This document shows positions 23,271 to 33,954 of a stretch of 64,000 nucleotides of DNA, one piece after another; position 1 is the stretch's first letter, and each line of letters opens with the position of its first letter. The position numbers and the translations under genes are program-made. The notes under the pieces are model-generated. The model was not told where the DNA came from. It was given only the letters and a program-made list of their open reading frames with translations, and made no database searches. Source of the stretch: Heterobasidion occidentale (Eukaryota > Basidiomycota > Agaricomycetes > Russulales > Bondarzewiaceae); NCBI GenBank assembly GCA_039111635.1, contig JBCAQO010000008.1, forward strand, positions 2,480,001 to 2,544,000. The letters run 5' to 3'.

Positions 23271-24398
23271 CATTCATCCCTACCCTATCCAAACTGGACC
23301 CCCATCAGCGACAGCTCTTTCTCCAATCAGTAAACAACATTCTGGCAACCGCTGCAAGGGTAAACCAAGCAGGAACCCTTCAAGGAAGAATTAACAACTC
23401 AGGAACGATAGAAGTTGCAAGACACCAAAACCCAGGAAAGGTTTATTCAGGAATAGCCACAATCCAGCTACAGAGATCACCTAAAATCTTCATTAACCCC
23501 AGCAAAACTGGATATCAGTTTTCTGGGATTTGCTTCATCAACGAACTGAAGACACCATTCACCCTCATAGACAATGGAGAGCCTGACCTCATCCGGACTG
23601 GGAACATCGACAAGATACACAACAGAAGACCAGACAATTTCCCCATTGCCATTGTCGCCGATCCTAGAAGAACTATTGCGAGAAACATTGATGGAGACAG
23701 AATCAGGACGGAGCTTATCAAGAATCAGAAGAACCAAGACCACTACTCAGTCCTCATCCACTGGACCTTCTCCTCCACCTAGAAAGACACACTGGAAGCC
23801 CCTAATTCTCTACCAGTCAGAACTGAAATTGATGGGATTGTTTTTATTGTCAAAAGAGGAGTGTTTGCCCACAAAACTTATCATCTCTGAACCCTCATCT
23901 CAGGACACACATTCTTCAAATCATCAAACTCATCAACCAGATTGATATTTCCATCAACGAAATTATCACAAGGGACCCAGACCTACAAGAAGCACTACAA
24001 GCTGGAAGAAGACAGGCAGTACCCTTCTTCTTCAAAGAATAAACAACAGACAAAATCACTCTGGGATATCCCCCCAGCTACAGAACAGACCCAGCTGAAA
24101 TCTACGAAGACTTACCCGAAGACTTTGACAAGGACCAACTTTATTATGACGAGAACAAGAGACATTTCTACTACACAGGAACTCTCACAGGATTCTTCCA
24201 TAAATGAGGAGAAAGCAGATACAAATTCCTTACCTGGCAAGGAAAGCACGTCCAAGCAGGACCCCAGTTATACACAGTTAAGGTTGCAGACTACATTGCA
24301 AGAAAGACCTTCGACAAGCCTAAATCACCAACAGATAGGCATCGTGACTCGCCAAGACCGCACATACATACTCTACCCAGAGAAACAGCCAGTGGAAG
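23271..24398 (+). pseudogene. Degenerate family-A leader/gag-proximal region
   Basis: Homologous to 44074-45232 of the inner family-A copy. Short coding-like blocks (such as GYQFSGICFINELKTPFTLI and YILYPEKQPVEV) lie in different frames and are broken by stops. It lacks the gag core and is truncated by the insertion at 24399. Confidence 0.65.
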
Positions 24399-25031
24399 TG
24401 TTATGAACTGCTCGTTCAATAACCCAAGAGTAACAGGTACTTCCCTAGGTCGCACGATGGACTGAGTGGTGGACGAAGTCTCGACTGTATCAGGCAATGA
24501 TACAGGAAGAAATAATGATTCCATTGTAGGAAGACAGTGGGGAATGAAGGTGTTCGTATAGGAAGATACGAACTAACGAGGGTAGCAGTAGGAAGACCGC
24601 TACTGAACGAAGGAGAATAGACTGAAGATCCTCAGCCTATTCTATGGGCCTTATATACTGTTTAGGGTATAGGGTAAGAGTCCGTGTACTTCTCCGGGTA
24701 TCCATCCCAGGAGAGCTGTGGTTGCCGTCTCTCTCAGCCGGTGCCTACTCTTGTACTTCTCCAGTTGCACCAATCCATTCTGGTGCGACGAGGTGCTTAC
24801 CCATAAGCCCTAAGCCCATGGCATGTGAATGCCTGTCTTATCAATCTGCTGTACCCTTGATCCTTCCCATATATCCTTTACCGATGTCTTGAAGAACCAT
24901 CGGTCCAGTTGGCTCCTAAGGACACGCCAAATACCTTGATGTATGCTCCGTAGTGGAGCCGCCTAGCATGTGATGCTTGAACCATCGGATAGACCAGCCC
25001 CGGCGGGCCCCGATCGGTCAAGTCATAACAT
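24399..25031 (-). repeat. Family-B 3' LTR (outer copy)
   Basis: Begins TGTTATGAACTGCTCG and ends AAGTCATAACA on the plus strand; 633 bp. The polypurine tract follows as TTACCCCCTTTCT (minus-strand AGAAAGGGGGTAA). The left flank GGAAG (24394-24398) is the expected half of a target duplication. Confidence 0.85.
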
Positions 25032-27310
25032 TACCCCCTTTCTAGGTCCCAACTCCTGAGGGGACTACTCGCCTCCGCAAGCCTCATCGTCTTTCCATCA
25101 GCGATTTGTTTCTTGACCCATAAAACCAGATGCGACTTCTGGTATGACTTCGTTTTCTGGGGCGAAGACTAACCTACGTCGTTTACAACGCCTAGGAGTT
25201 TTCCATCTCTGTTGACTTCGTTTGATACGGATATCAGCAATATCGCCACAATATTGCGTCTTCTCCGATGTTTTCCTTCATCGGTCCGTTTTGATGCGAG
25301 GCAGTTCCTTGAGTCAAAAGGCAACCCCTCAAAGCAGGACTCCCTGCTTGTGTTTGGTAAGCCAGTGCCAGCTCTGGCTGTGTCGAAGAAAGTGTTGATG
25401 CGAATGATTTAATGGATGAGTTAGAAACTCGTCTGTGGATGGGTGTGCGTCATTCTTCTTCAGAATGCCGAAGGCCATGCTTCAGTGTTTCCAGGATAGA
25501 TCTTCATCTCCGTGATCTCCGGTATCAAGGGGGACTCCAGGTGTGTGGGTTGATCGCTTTATCAAGGCTTAGTGTTAGGACCGCGTCCTAAAACGTGTTT
25601 CGCACGTGAGCCGACGGGCTGGTCAAGTGCTTCGGACAATATTCAGACTCAGACCGGTTCCCATTGACTCATTACCATTTACATGCTGATGCATGAACAC
25701 TGACTTCTGGTTCCTAATTCTTGATGTGGATAGACATTGGTTCCTGACCCCAGTTCCTGGTTCCTGATTGATCGAAGATGCGGACAGACATTAGTGATCG
25801 GATTACTATATTTAGTTACATGGCAGGTCGATGATGCATTTTAGCTTACGGATCTCGATCGTTGACTTCGGTACCTGAGAAGCGCACAGACCAGATCTTG
25901 ATCCTGCCCTAGATACTTCTTTGTATAATTAGCCGAGATGAGCTTCTAAGAAGCTCAGCTCGTTCACCTGTAATACACTCGATTTCTGCACTGCACCCGG
26001 CATCTGGCTACCTTCCTAGCCCACACTTCGTGATCTCTGTCAGATCTGAGAAACTCTTTACACGGTCTGACGATGCACTGGACTCGTCTCGCTTCCCGTC
26101 CCTTCCTCTACTCATCCGCTACTATCACGGTCTAGCCGCTTACCGCATTCTTAGTTGGACACCTCCTCGTGTCATCTGTTGGACAGGCGAAGATCATCCT
26201 GCTCCTTCTCATCATAGAGAAGACCTTGAAGATCATCTTCTTCATCTCTTTGAGGACAAAGCAGAAAGCGACTCCGAGTTCCTTGCGAGGGCCCAGAGAC
26301 GATCCATCATCTTTATCCATTGGAGTCTATGACTCTTCGAACCAGTGGAGGATTAGCCTAGGGACTCCTTTGTGCATCGGTGCACGTGATAGGTCTTCGA
26401 CCTAACACTTAGGCCCACCAACCTATCAAGAATAGACTGTTCTTGACTTGTTTTGAGTCCGGCAAGACCCATTTGAAGATCCCTAACTCTGTCAGCCCCA
26501 TACGGTGGCCCATCCTGGTTAGAGATTGGTGTTCGTCCAGAGTTTGTTTGTCACATGGGAGCGAGCATGCAGCCATGCTCCGCGTATTGAACACGAGGTA
26601 AGGATTTTGAAGAATAGACTTTGAACCCCATGGTTTCTTGAGTAAACCTTGGTATCCACCTTGACGGTAATTATTTGGGGTCAGCATAAGGTATGTCCTG
26701 GTAGTTTAATGTCGTGCCAGACGTCCGTAGTTTTGCGTCTTTGCGGACGTCCTCTAGTTTATCCTTACGTCTTCGCGGACTGAGGCTAGTTTATACATAA
26801 GTTGTTGCGGACTGCCCTGCTAGTTTATGCCAAGGTCGTTGCGGACCTATCCATCTTCCAACATAGGAGTACCTGTAAACAAGATGGAAGACCTTTTCTG
26901 TGCGCCGGAACATTCATCGGTAATGCACATAGAGCCCTAGACCAAGTACATCCGTCTTGACAGGGTTCCCATTGAGGTAAGATGGTGACGGTTTATACTA
27001 TATCAAACCAGATAACTTATAGAGTTGCCAGAATAGACATTGGAGCCTATTTTGACACAACTCACATGGCCCTGTAAGTGAAGGCAGCCTCAGTTATCGT
27101 CATGAAGGACGGCAACTAGTTTATAGTCATTGCGGACGTCTGCTATCGCCTGGCTTGAGCCTCCCGAGCCTCGATAGATTTAATCCTCCGGGGTGAGGGT
27201 AGTTTAAGGTCATTTCGGACTAGTTGGTGGCTAAGGTTGTAGCCATCAACCACATCTCCTATGCGTGAAGGAGTAGGTAGTTTATCGTCATTGCGGACTA
27301 GATCAACATC
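25032..27310 (-). other. Family-B 3' non-coding region with dispersed motif
   Basis: Matches 36176-37608 of the inner copy apart from the solo LTR at 25573-26407. From about 26696 it carries copies of AGTTTAtcGTCaTTGCGGAC. I see no protein gene. Confidence 0.7.
25573..26407 (+). mobile_element. Solo LTR, family A, with 5-bp duplication
   Basis: 835 bp, TGTTAGGACC to CGACCTAACA, flanked by CTTAG at 25568-25572 and 26408-26412. The uninterrupted site (GGCTTAGGCCCACCAACC) is present near 36703-36720 in the inner family-B copy, so the insertion is proven inside the window. Confidence 0.96.
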
Positions 27311-28144
27311 TGTTAGGTCGGAGACCTATCACGTGCACAGATGCACGAAGGGTCCCTAGGCTAAACCTCCACTGGTTCGTACAGTCGTAGACTCCAATGG
27401 ATGAAGACGATGGATCGTCTTTGGGCTCTTTCGAGGAACTCGGGGTCACTGTCGGCTTTGTTCTCGAAGAGATTGAGAAGGTGATCTTCGAGGTCTTCTC
27501 GATGATGAGGAGGAACCGGATGATCTTCTCCTGTCCAACAGATGACACGAGGGGGTGTCCAACTGAGAACGCGGAAGGCAGCTAGTCCGGTATAGAAGCG
27601 GATGAGTAGAGGGAGGGGAGGGAAGGGAGACGAGTCCAGTGCTTTGTCAGACCGTATAAAGAGTTTCTCAGATCTGACAGAGATCACGAAGCGTGGGCTA
27701 GGAAGGTAGCCAGACGCCGGGTGCAGTGCAGAGATCGAGTGTATTACAGGTGAACGAGCTGAGCTTCTTAGAAGCTCATCTTGGCTATTTACGTACAGAA
27801 GTATCTAGGGCAGGATCAAGATCTGGTCCGTGCGCTTCTCAGGTACCGAAGTCAACGATCGAGATCCGTAAGCTAGAATACCTCATTGACCTGCCATATA
27901 ACCAAGTATAGTAATCCGATCACTAATGTCCATCCACATCTTTGATCGATCAAGAACCAGGAACGGGGGTCAGGAACCAATGTCTGTCCACATCAAGAAT
28001 CAGGAACCAGAAGTCAGCGTTCATGCATCAGCATGTAAATGGTGAGGAGTCATGGAAAGCGGTCCGAGTCTGCAATGAGTCCGAAGCACTTGACCAGCCC
28101 ATCCACTCACGTGCGAAGCACGTGTTAGGACGCGGTCCTAAACA
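27311..28144 (-). repeat. Family-A 3' LTR
   Basis: 834 bp, reverse-complement orientation (TGTTAGGTCGGAGACC to GGTCCTAAACA). The minus-strand polypurine tract AGAGAGGGGTGTG adjoins it at 28145 onward and overlaps the third ORF's stop. Confidence 0.93.
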
Positions 28145-28155
28145 CACACCCCTCT

Positions 28156-29763
28156 CTATACAAGTCTTCGGCGCTTGGCGGGTGCACCGATGGTAGGGGC
28201 GGGTCTCCTCAGATGGACTTCGTTGAAGGTGGGGATGCTCCGAGCGGGGTATCCGGTCCAGTTAGCGGTGTCGATCAAGTGGTCTAACGCCTGCTTGTGG
28301 TACCCGTATTCCTCAGCCATCCTATCCATCTGTAGACGAAGGCGCCGGGACTGCATGCGATGCCTATCGTAGTCTTGAAGAAAGCCGCGCGCCGTAACGT
28401 CCGTTCTTTGGCGAATGCCCGTGATTGGACATCCCACGACGAGATGGCCGGTGCGTCTGCATTCCCAGCAGGTACGAGTGGAGGGGTCGGTGGGTGGAGA
28501 AGGCGGGAGAGCAGGAGGGGTAGGCCAAATGTTCTCGGAGTCCATGGCGTCGGCGGGCCATCCCTCTTCAGTTGCGACAGGAACGTCCGGCGACTGGGGG
28601 GAGGTTTCGTTGACAATGATAGGATCGGAGAGGCTGTCACCGAGTAGGGGGGGGGATGGGGACACAGCAGGGGGTGACGGGGGTGATACCGGTAACGGCT
28701 GAAGTACCTGGCGATCCCGGACGACTTGTTCGAGGTCGTAAGGGGGACTGGTGGGTCGTAGGAACTCAGCGGTCTCTTCGTCGGTGGGCCGAAAGGGTTC
28801 GGCAGCCGGGAGGTCGGGTTCTGTGACTGCCGGGGGATCGACGGCCATGGGTTCCTCAACATCGACCTGGTGAAAACCCTGTTCCTGTATATCTGGTTTG
28901 GTCATGACCCAGGGCCGAACATTATCTTCCGGGGTGCTTCCTCTGGGCCAGTAGCATGCGATGGGGTGAACTCCGCGACTGTTAAGTGGGAAGGAGTGGG
29001 TCGGCAGGAGTCCCTTCGGGACGTATTCCTCAATCTCTAGCCGTGCTCCATTATGTCCCAAGAAGCGGAACCAACGGATCGTGTTCTCCTTGTAGTGAAT
29101 CCGAGCCAGTACATCGAGCCAGGCCTGTATGGTGTGCGTCTGGATGAGGACGGAGCTGGTGGTAAAGATCCCTCCCAGCCGGAAATTGACCATGTCATTG
29201 CGGATGGCGGGGAGATTGATCAATCCCTTCATATGGTAGGAGGTGACGGTGAGGTTGGCGAGGAGGATGGCTTGGGTCTGGTTGAGTGGTCCAGAGAAAA
29301 CCTGATAGGCTTGCGCCCAGACCGCTTGCTGTAAATAAAAAAGGAAGGCACGGGGGTTCTTCAAGCCAGGCTGGTTCAGAATGATAGGGGCCTCGTCCTC
29401 GGCGAGCGTGAGGTGGTAAATGCTATTGTTTGTCTTCAGGTCCTGGTAGAGACGGATGTCGTGAAGGGGGTTGGGTATGGCGCAGATTCGGAGGCGAGGG
29501 TTCTCGTTGTGAACGGCGAAGGCCAATGGAGGAATGGCGACATGGGGGTTCGGCATTTCAGCCGGGAAACGGGGGATAACAAATTCTGTGAGGGGGTCGG
29601 CAACGGGGACACCTTCCGAAGGGATGTCGTCCTCGCTGTCATAGTCCGAGTCCATGTCGTCAATGAGCGTGGGGGTGGTAGTGGGAGGGGAGATGGTGCG
29701 GAGGATGAAGGGGTTGGGGGAGGAGGTGTTGGAGGCGTGAGGGGAAGTGGTAGCGGAGGCCAT
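28156..29763 (-). CDS. Family-A third ORF: CCHC-knuckle protein of unknown function
   Basis: An intact 535-codon frame between pol and the 3' LTR, starting at the first in-frame ATG (29763). I recognise no full-length family. Residues 1-60 are Ser/Thr/Pro-rich then acidic. The middle (about 60-290) looks globular, with AFLFYLQQAVWAQAYQVFSG and ARLEIEEYVPKGLLPTHSFP. A Pro-rich acidic linker follows. A retroviral-type zinc knuckle CWECRRTGHLVVGC lies near residue 445. A helical Arg-rich stretch (RMQSRRLRLQMDRM) follows, and the protein ends with a nuclear-localisation-like AKRRRLV. The inner copy (51124-52797) encodes a clear homologue with frameshifts. A TATA box at 29877-29885 suggests separate transcription. 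The position suits an env gene, but there is no signal peptide or membrane anchor. An RNA/DNA-binding accessory role is a guess. Confidence 0.8.
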   Translation of the reverse strand: MASATTSPHASNTSSPNPFILRTISPPTTTPTLIDDMDSDYDSEDDIPSEGVPVADPLTEFVIPRFPAEMPNPHVAIPPLAFAVHNENPRLRICAIPNPLHDIRLYQDLKTNNSIYHLTLAEDEAPIILNQPGLKNPRAFLFYLQQAVWAQAYQVFSGPLNQTQAILLANLTVTSYHMKGLINLPAIRNDMVNFRLGGIFTTSSVLIQTHTIQAWLDVLARIHYKENTIRWFRFLGHNGARLEIEEYVPKGLLPTHSFPLNSRGVHPIACYWPRGSTPEDNVRPWVMTKPDIQEQGFHQVDVEEPMAVDPPAVTEPDLPAAEPFRPTDEETAEFLRPTSPPYDLEQVVRDRQVLQPLPVSPPSPPAVSPSPPLLGDSLSDPIIVNETSPQSPDVPVATEEGWPADAMDSENIWPTPPALPPSPPTDPSTRTCWECRRTGHLVVGCPITGIRQRTDVTARGFLQDYDRHRMQSRRLRLQMDRMAEEYGYHKQALDHLIDTANWTGYPARSIPTFNEVHLRRPAPTIGAPAKRRRLV

Positions 29764-29876
29764 TCTGATGTTACTGAGAATATAACGGGAGAGTGCGCTA
29801 AGAGGAGGTGTGCAGGAGCGAGGGACATTCAATTGTAGCTGAGATGCTGAGGAACGTCTCTGCTTGAGGCGAAGTG

Positions 29877-29885
29877 CCTTTTATA
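29877..29885 (-). promoter_or_regulatory. Internal TATA box before the family-A third ORF
   Basis: TATAAAAGG on the minus strand, about 115 nt before the ATG at 29763. It is conserved at the same place in the inner copy (51066-51073). The TAA stop of the small membrane ORF lies within it. Confidence 0.6.
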
Positions 29886-30045
29886 CAGCGGAGGAGAGGC
29901 CAATAGTGGCGGCGGCGTGAAGGGATCCGAGGACAAGGGCGATGGCGATGGAGAGGGCAGTGAGAGCAAGAGTTGTGACGACGGTGCAAACGGCTACTGT
30001 GGATAGAGTGGGGTCGAAAGGAGTCATAGTCGTTTGCCTGGCCAT
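29881..30045 (-). CDS. Small conserved ORF with one predicted membrane helix
   Basis: 54 residues from ATG at 30045, overlapping the end of pol in another frame. Residues about 14-50 are strongly hydrophobic (VAVCTVVTTLALTALSIAIA and onward), long enough for a membrane span. The inner copy at 50906-51070 has the same length and start with six substitutions, all conservative or at hydrophobic positions. It could be a real peptide or a by-product of promoter-proximal DNA. Confidence 0.4.
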   Translation of the reverse strand: MARQTTMTPFDPTLSTVAVCTVVTTLALTALSIAIALVLGSLHAAATIGLSSAV

Positions 30046-33000
30046 GCCAATCCTCGGTTGGTCTGCTTTTGTAGCTCCTGGTATGCTTGAGTCCGCCAAT
30101 TAGAGTTGTCCGATCGTTTCTGCTGTAGCTTTGATCAAGACGAGTCTATATTGGGCTTCTTTGGCTGTGCTTCTCGATCGTTGATCGCCGGTGGTGGCAC
30201 TTTTGATCGAGGAACCAGGGGCGGCCTCTTTAGCTGCGTCATTCGTTTGTTGATCTCTTCCATGATCTGGGGGATAGCTAATCCTGTAGTGAGAAGCTTC
30301 TTTCCAATCGGATGCTTCTCGAGCTTCTTTCTGATTTGATCTTCTTCGGCTACTCTGTTGAGTTCTAATTCGATCACCAGGGCCAGAATGGAGGCTTCCA
30401 TTCCTTTGACTGCTCGATGGTGCTGGCGGTAGAAGTCCTTTATGGCTTCTTGTGCGTTAGTGATGTTTGCCGCGGCTTCCCAAGAGTTGTCCGATTCCGG
30501 GTAGCCCTTCCATTTGATCAGGTACTGCAGGATCTTCCATCACCCGAAGCGTTGGGCTCCGACGATGGCTTCAACTTCAAATTCTTCTTGCCCTTCGATC
30601 AGGTCCGGAGCCGGTTTAGGGTAGTTCGGGCCATAGACTTCGTTTTCCTTGTAGGGCGTGAGTCAACTAGCATGGAAGATGTCGTGAATGCGCTTCCAGC
30701 TGTTGGGCAGTTTCAACCTGAAGTTGACATTTCCTATGGTGTCAGTGATTTCAAATGGCCCAAAACGTTTGGGTCTTAGTTTCTCAGATGGGTGATCGGT
30801 GTGGATGTTCTTCCCATCGAGCCATACTTGATCTCCTTTCTTGAAAGGTGGCATGTCCGTTCCAAAATGGTCATGCTGTATCCTCATGGCTTCGGCTGCA
30901 ATTTCGAGGCTGGCTTGTGCTTCCTTCCTAGCACGTTGCAGAGCGTCGAGGCGAGCGTCGGCGGTGGGGACATTCGTATTTCCGATGATGGCTGGGTAAG
31001 CCCGTGGTTGATATCCATGGAGAAGTTCAAAGGGTGACTTCTGCGTGGCTGAGTGCTGATGGGTGTTGTGGGCGTATTCCGCGTAGGGGATTAATCCGGC
31101 CCAATCTTCCTGTGAAGAGCTGCAAAACGCTCTTAGGTATTGTTCTAGTTCCTGATTCATTTGTTCTGTAGCACCGTCCGTCTGTGGGTGATAGGCTGTG
31201 CTTAAAGCGGATTTGATTCCTAATTCTTTAAGCAGGGCCTGCGCTACTTTTGAAGCAAATTGGGTTCCTCTGTCTGATATGATTTTATCCGGCAGTCCAT
31301 AGCGTCTCCAGGTGTTTTCTAGCAGGATCTTGGCTGTTCCGTCAGAGTCGATGGATTTCTGACGTGGAGTTATTACTGCGGTTTTGGTGAACCAATCGGT
31401 TACTACATGTAGTGAGTCGTATCCGTTTGATTCCGGTAGGTCTGTAATAAAATCCATAGTTATCGTTCCGAAGGGTCGGTCTGGAATCTCCATTGGTTGT
31501 AGAGGCACCATGGTAGGATGTGTGTCATTCTTGGTGGATTGACAGATGGCGCATCCTTCCACATATTGGTGAACTGTGTTTGAGATTCCTGGCCAAGTGA
31601 ATTCTTGTCCGACCAAGGCTAGAGTTCCTCTTTGTCCTGGATGTCCTGCTGCTAGATTATCATGGTTCATCTTGATGATATCTCGATGAAGTTGTTCGTT
31701 TCGGGGAACATATATTTTTCCTCTGTGAAGGACCAATCCTTCTTCTTTGTTCCATTCTTGTAAACCTTTCTTCATATTTCGAGGTTCTAAGGTTTTGATC
31801 TTGGCTAGAGTTTCTAATAGCCATTCGTCTTTCTTGTTTTCTTCAATGATTTGTTTCCGGAGGTCATCATCTATCATGGTAACGCCTCCTCGTCCAGTTG
31901 CCCTGATGTGAAGTATTTGGTGAGGGTCCCAACTGTTATCTGTATTAATGGCATTGATTTCTACGAAAGGTCTTCGGATCTTTTCTGTGTCATTGAAAAG
32001 TTTGGGTTCTAAGAGTGTTTCGCCTGAATTGTCAAATTCCACCCCCTTTTTATGGTCTGGACGCCGTGACAGACCGTTGGATTTATTAGTGACTCCTGCC
32101 TTGTGCGTCAACTTGTAGTCGAAACGCGAGAGGTAGAGTGACCATCGTGCTTGCCGACGGTTTAATTTCTGGCTTGACCGGAACCATTCGAGGTTCTTGT
32201 GGTCCGTCCAGACATCTACCGGGTGGTCGGCGCCCTCCAAATAGTGTCGCCAAGCTTCAAAAGCTCGAATGACTGCCAGCAACTCTTTATCGTAGATCGG
32301 GTAGTTGCGTTCTATAGGTGAGAGTGACTTGGAAATATAAGCACATGGGTGCCATTTTCCATCTTCGGCGACTTGTGATAAAACTGCTCCGGTAGCGAAG
32401 TCAGAAGCATCGCATTCAATGCGGAAAAAGTTCCTTGTGTCTGGCATAACGAGCACCGGAGATTCTGTAAATATTCGTTTTAGTGTTTGAAACGCTTCTT
32501 CGCATGCTGGTGTCCAATCCCAGGTGCATTCCTTCTGTGTTAGCTCAAATAGCGGTCGGCTATCTTTGAGTAATCTTTGATAAACCTGCGATAAAAGTTG
32601 CAAAAACCTAAAAATGATTGCACTTCTTTGACTTTTCCCGGAGTTGGCCAGTCCATAATGCCAGCTACTTTAATTGGGTCCATTTCCAGATGTCTGTGTG
32701 ATATAACATATCCAAGATAATCGATTTTCTTTTTGTGGAAGTGGCATTTCGAGGGTTGCAGGTACAGATCATTGTCCTGTAAGATCTATAAAACCCTTTG
32801 AACCGTCTTGATGTGGTCGTCCATTGTTTTAGAGAAGACTAGGATGTCATCCATATAGATTGCCACTTTCCCGGCGTAGATGAGGTCTTTGAAGAGTGCA
32901 TTCATCATGGTTTGGAATGTTGCCGGCGAGTTGGTTAATCCAAAGAACATAACCAGAGGTTCGTACATTCCTAGATTGGTGACGAACGCGGCTAGTTTCT

Positions 33001-33298
33001 CGCTTCCTTCTTTCATGCGTACGTTGTTATATCCTGTATCGACATCCATTAGCGAAAAGTATATGGCCTCGGCCAGAAGGTCCAGTAATTCTTGAATAAT
33101 CGGCGAAGGGTATTTGTTCTTGACCGTTATTTCATTGAGTTTGCGATAATCCATTACTGGTCGTAGTTTTCCATTCTTTTTCTTGATGAAGAAGAATGGG
33201 GATGCCATGTGCAATTTGGATTCCCTGATGAATCCTTTCTGGAGGTTTTCATCTATGAATTTCTTGAGTTCCACTTGCTTACCAGGGCTAAGACTGTA
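30024..33298 (-). pseudogene. Family-A pol (RT, RNase H, integrase, chromodomain), disrupted
   Basis: C-terminal two thirds of pol; the N-terminal part continues at 62270. RT retains AIYMDDILVFSKT (near 32840). RNase H (FRIECDASDFATGAVLSQ), the HHCC zinc region, the integrase core (MDFITDLP, SDRGTQFAS) and the chromodomain follow. Breaks: CAG to TAG near 32786, a 1-nt frameshift near 32590, CGA to TGA at 30663, a stop near 30540, and CGA to TGA at 30135. The intact relative is at 46407-50927. Confidence 0.9.
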
Positions 33299-33303
33299 TA
33301 GCT

Positions 33304-33636
33304 TGTCACGAACGGCTGTTCGGGACGAGAGATCCTAGGCCACAAACAACAACACGAGAGGAAGAGAGATTGTGATAGAGGTGAAGGCTTTGGGGACTGA
33401 TCAGACTAGTGTCTTAGAATCAGGGAAGACTGATGAACAGCAGTTCCTAGATTGGACAGAAGTGGATAGCCTAAGGCTTCCCTACTGCGCTGCAGCCACT
33501 ATAAGTACATACAGGCGAGGGCACGGACCAAGTAGCAATGGATCGGGGACGCGAGGTATAGTTGGGAGAAAGGTCCTACGTGTCCTTATACGGATCGTGG
33601 TAAAAGTAAGAAGGATATAGTAAGCGGTTCATAACA
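33304..33636 (-). repeat. Family-C 3' LTR
   Basis: TGTCACGAACGG to GGTTCATAACA; 333 bp. The polypurine tract is next to it at 33637-33652 (minus-strand AGAGGGGGGGGTAA). Confidence 0.95.
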
Positions 33637-33954
33637 TTACCCCCCCCTCTAGGCCGTCAGTGCCAGAGACGGTAAGTAAAAGGGTTCAAGAAAAACATAA
33701 GCAATGCGTATTGAGTCATGAGTCACAGAGGAATAATACTTAGGGCACTAATTCTCGTTGCCCACTGCTGAGTCATGGCGCGATAGCCCTTGAGTACGGA
33801 CGCCATGATACCTCACCTCGTTAGAACCACGCGGGGACTGCATCTTAGAGCTGAGTCCCTCTTCTCATTGTGGCAGTGAGTACCGGCCCAACGGATTCGA
33901 ACCGTTGTCTGCCCTGGCAGTTTAACGTCATACTGGATGATTCCTCATCCTTCT
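33637..33954 (-). other. Family-C 3' non-coding region
   Basis: Between the third ORF and the 3' LTR. It holds one copy of the AGTTTAACGTCAT motif (33919 onward) that family B repeats many times, and a small hairpin GGATTCGAACC. No gene is seen. Confidence 0.5.

Larger units (their letters stand above)
20706..24398 (+). mobile_element. Family-A LTR retrotransposon, 5' part (outermost element)
   Basis: The oldest-looking family-A copy, plus strand. It has a diverged 5' LTR (split by a later 1.7-kb insertion), the family-A primer-binding site, and a degenerate leader/gag region homologous to 44062-45230. A family-B element breaks it at 24399. At the break its sequence (GTGGAAG) continues in the homologous copy as TCGAATC. 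The rest must lie beyond the window. Confidence 0.85.

Noticed and set aside
27361..27687. Conserved 108-residue frame also at 26030, 43709 and 53263
   Set aside because: It is part of the family-A LTR (U5 side); it is open by chance in several copies and frameshifted in others.
28156..29763. Third ORF as an envelope gene
   Set aside because: No signal peptide, membrane anchor or cleavage site is visible; a CCHC knuckle and basic tail argue for nucleic-acid binding instead.
33372..33620. 82-residue frame repeated identically at 62000-62248
   Set aside because: It lies inside the family-C LTRs and has no ATG-supported gene context.
33880..33935. tRNA gene suggested by a T-arm-like hairpin (GGATTCGAACC)
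   Set aside because: The T-arm folds, but no matching acceptor stem, D-arm or 7-nt anticodon loop could be found on either strand. A second such hairpin near 37975 fails in the same way.
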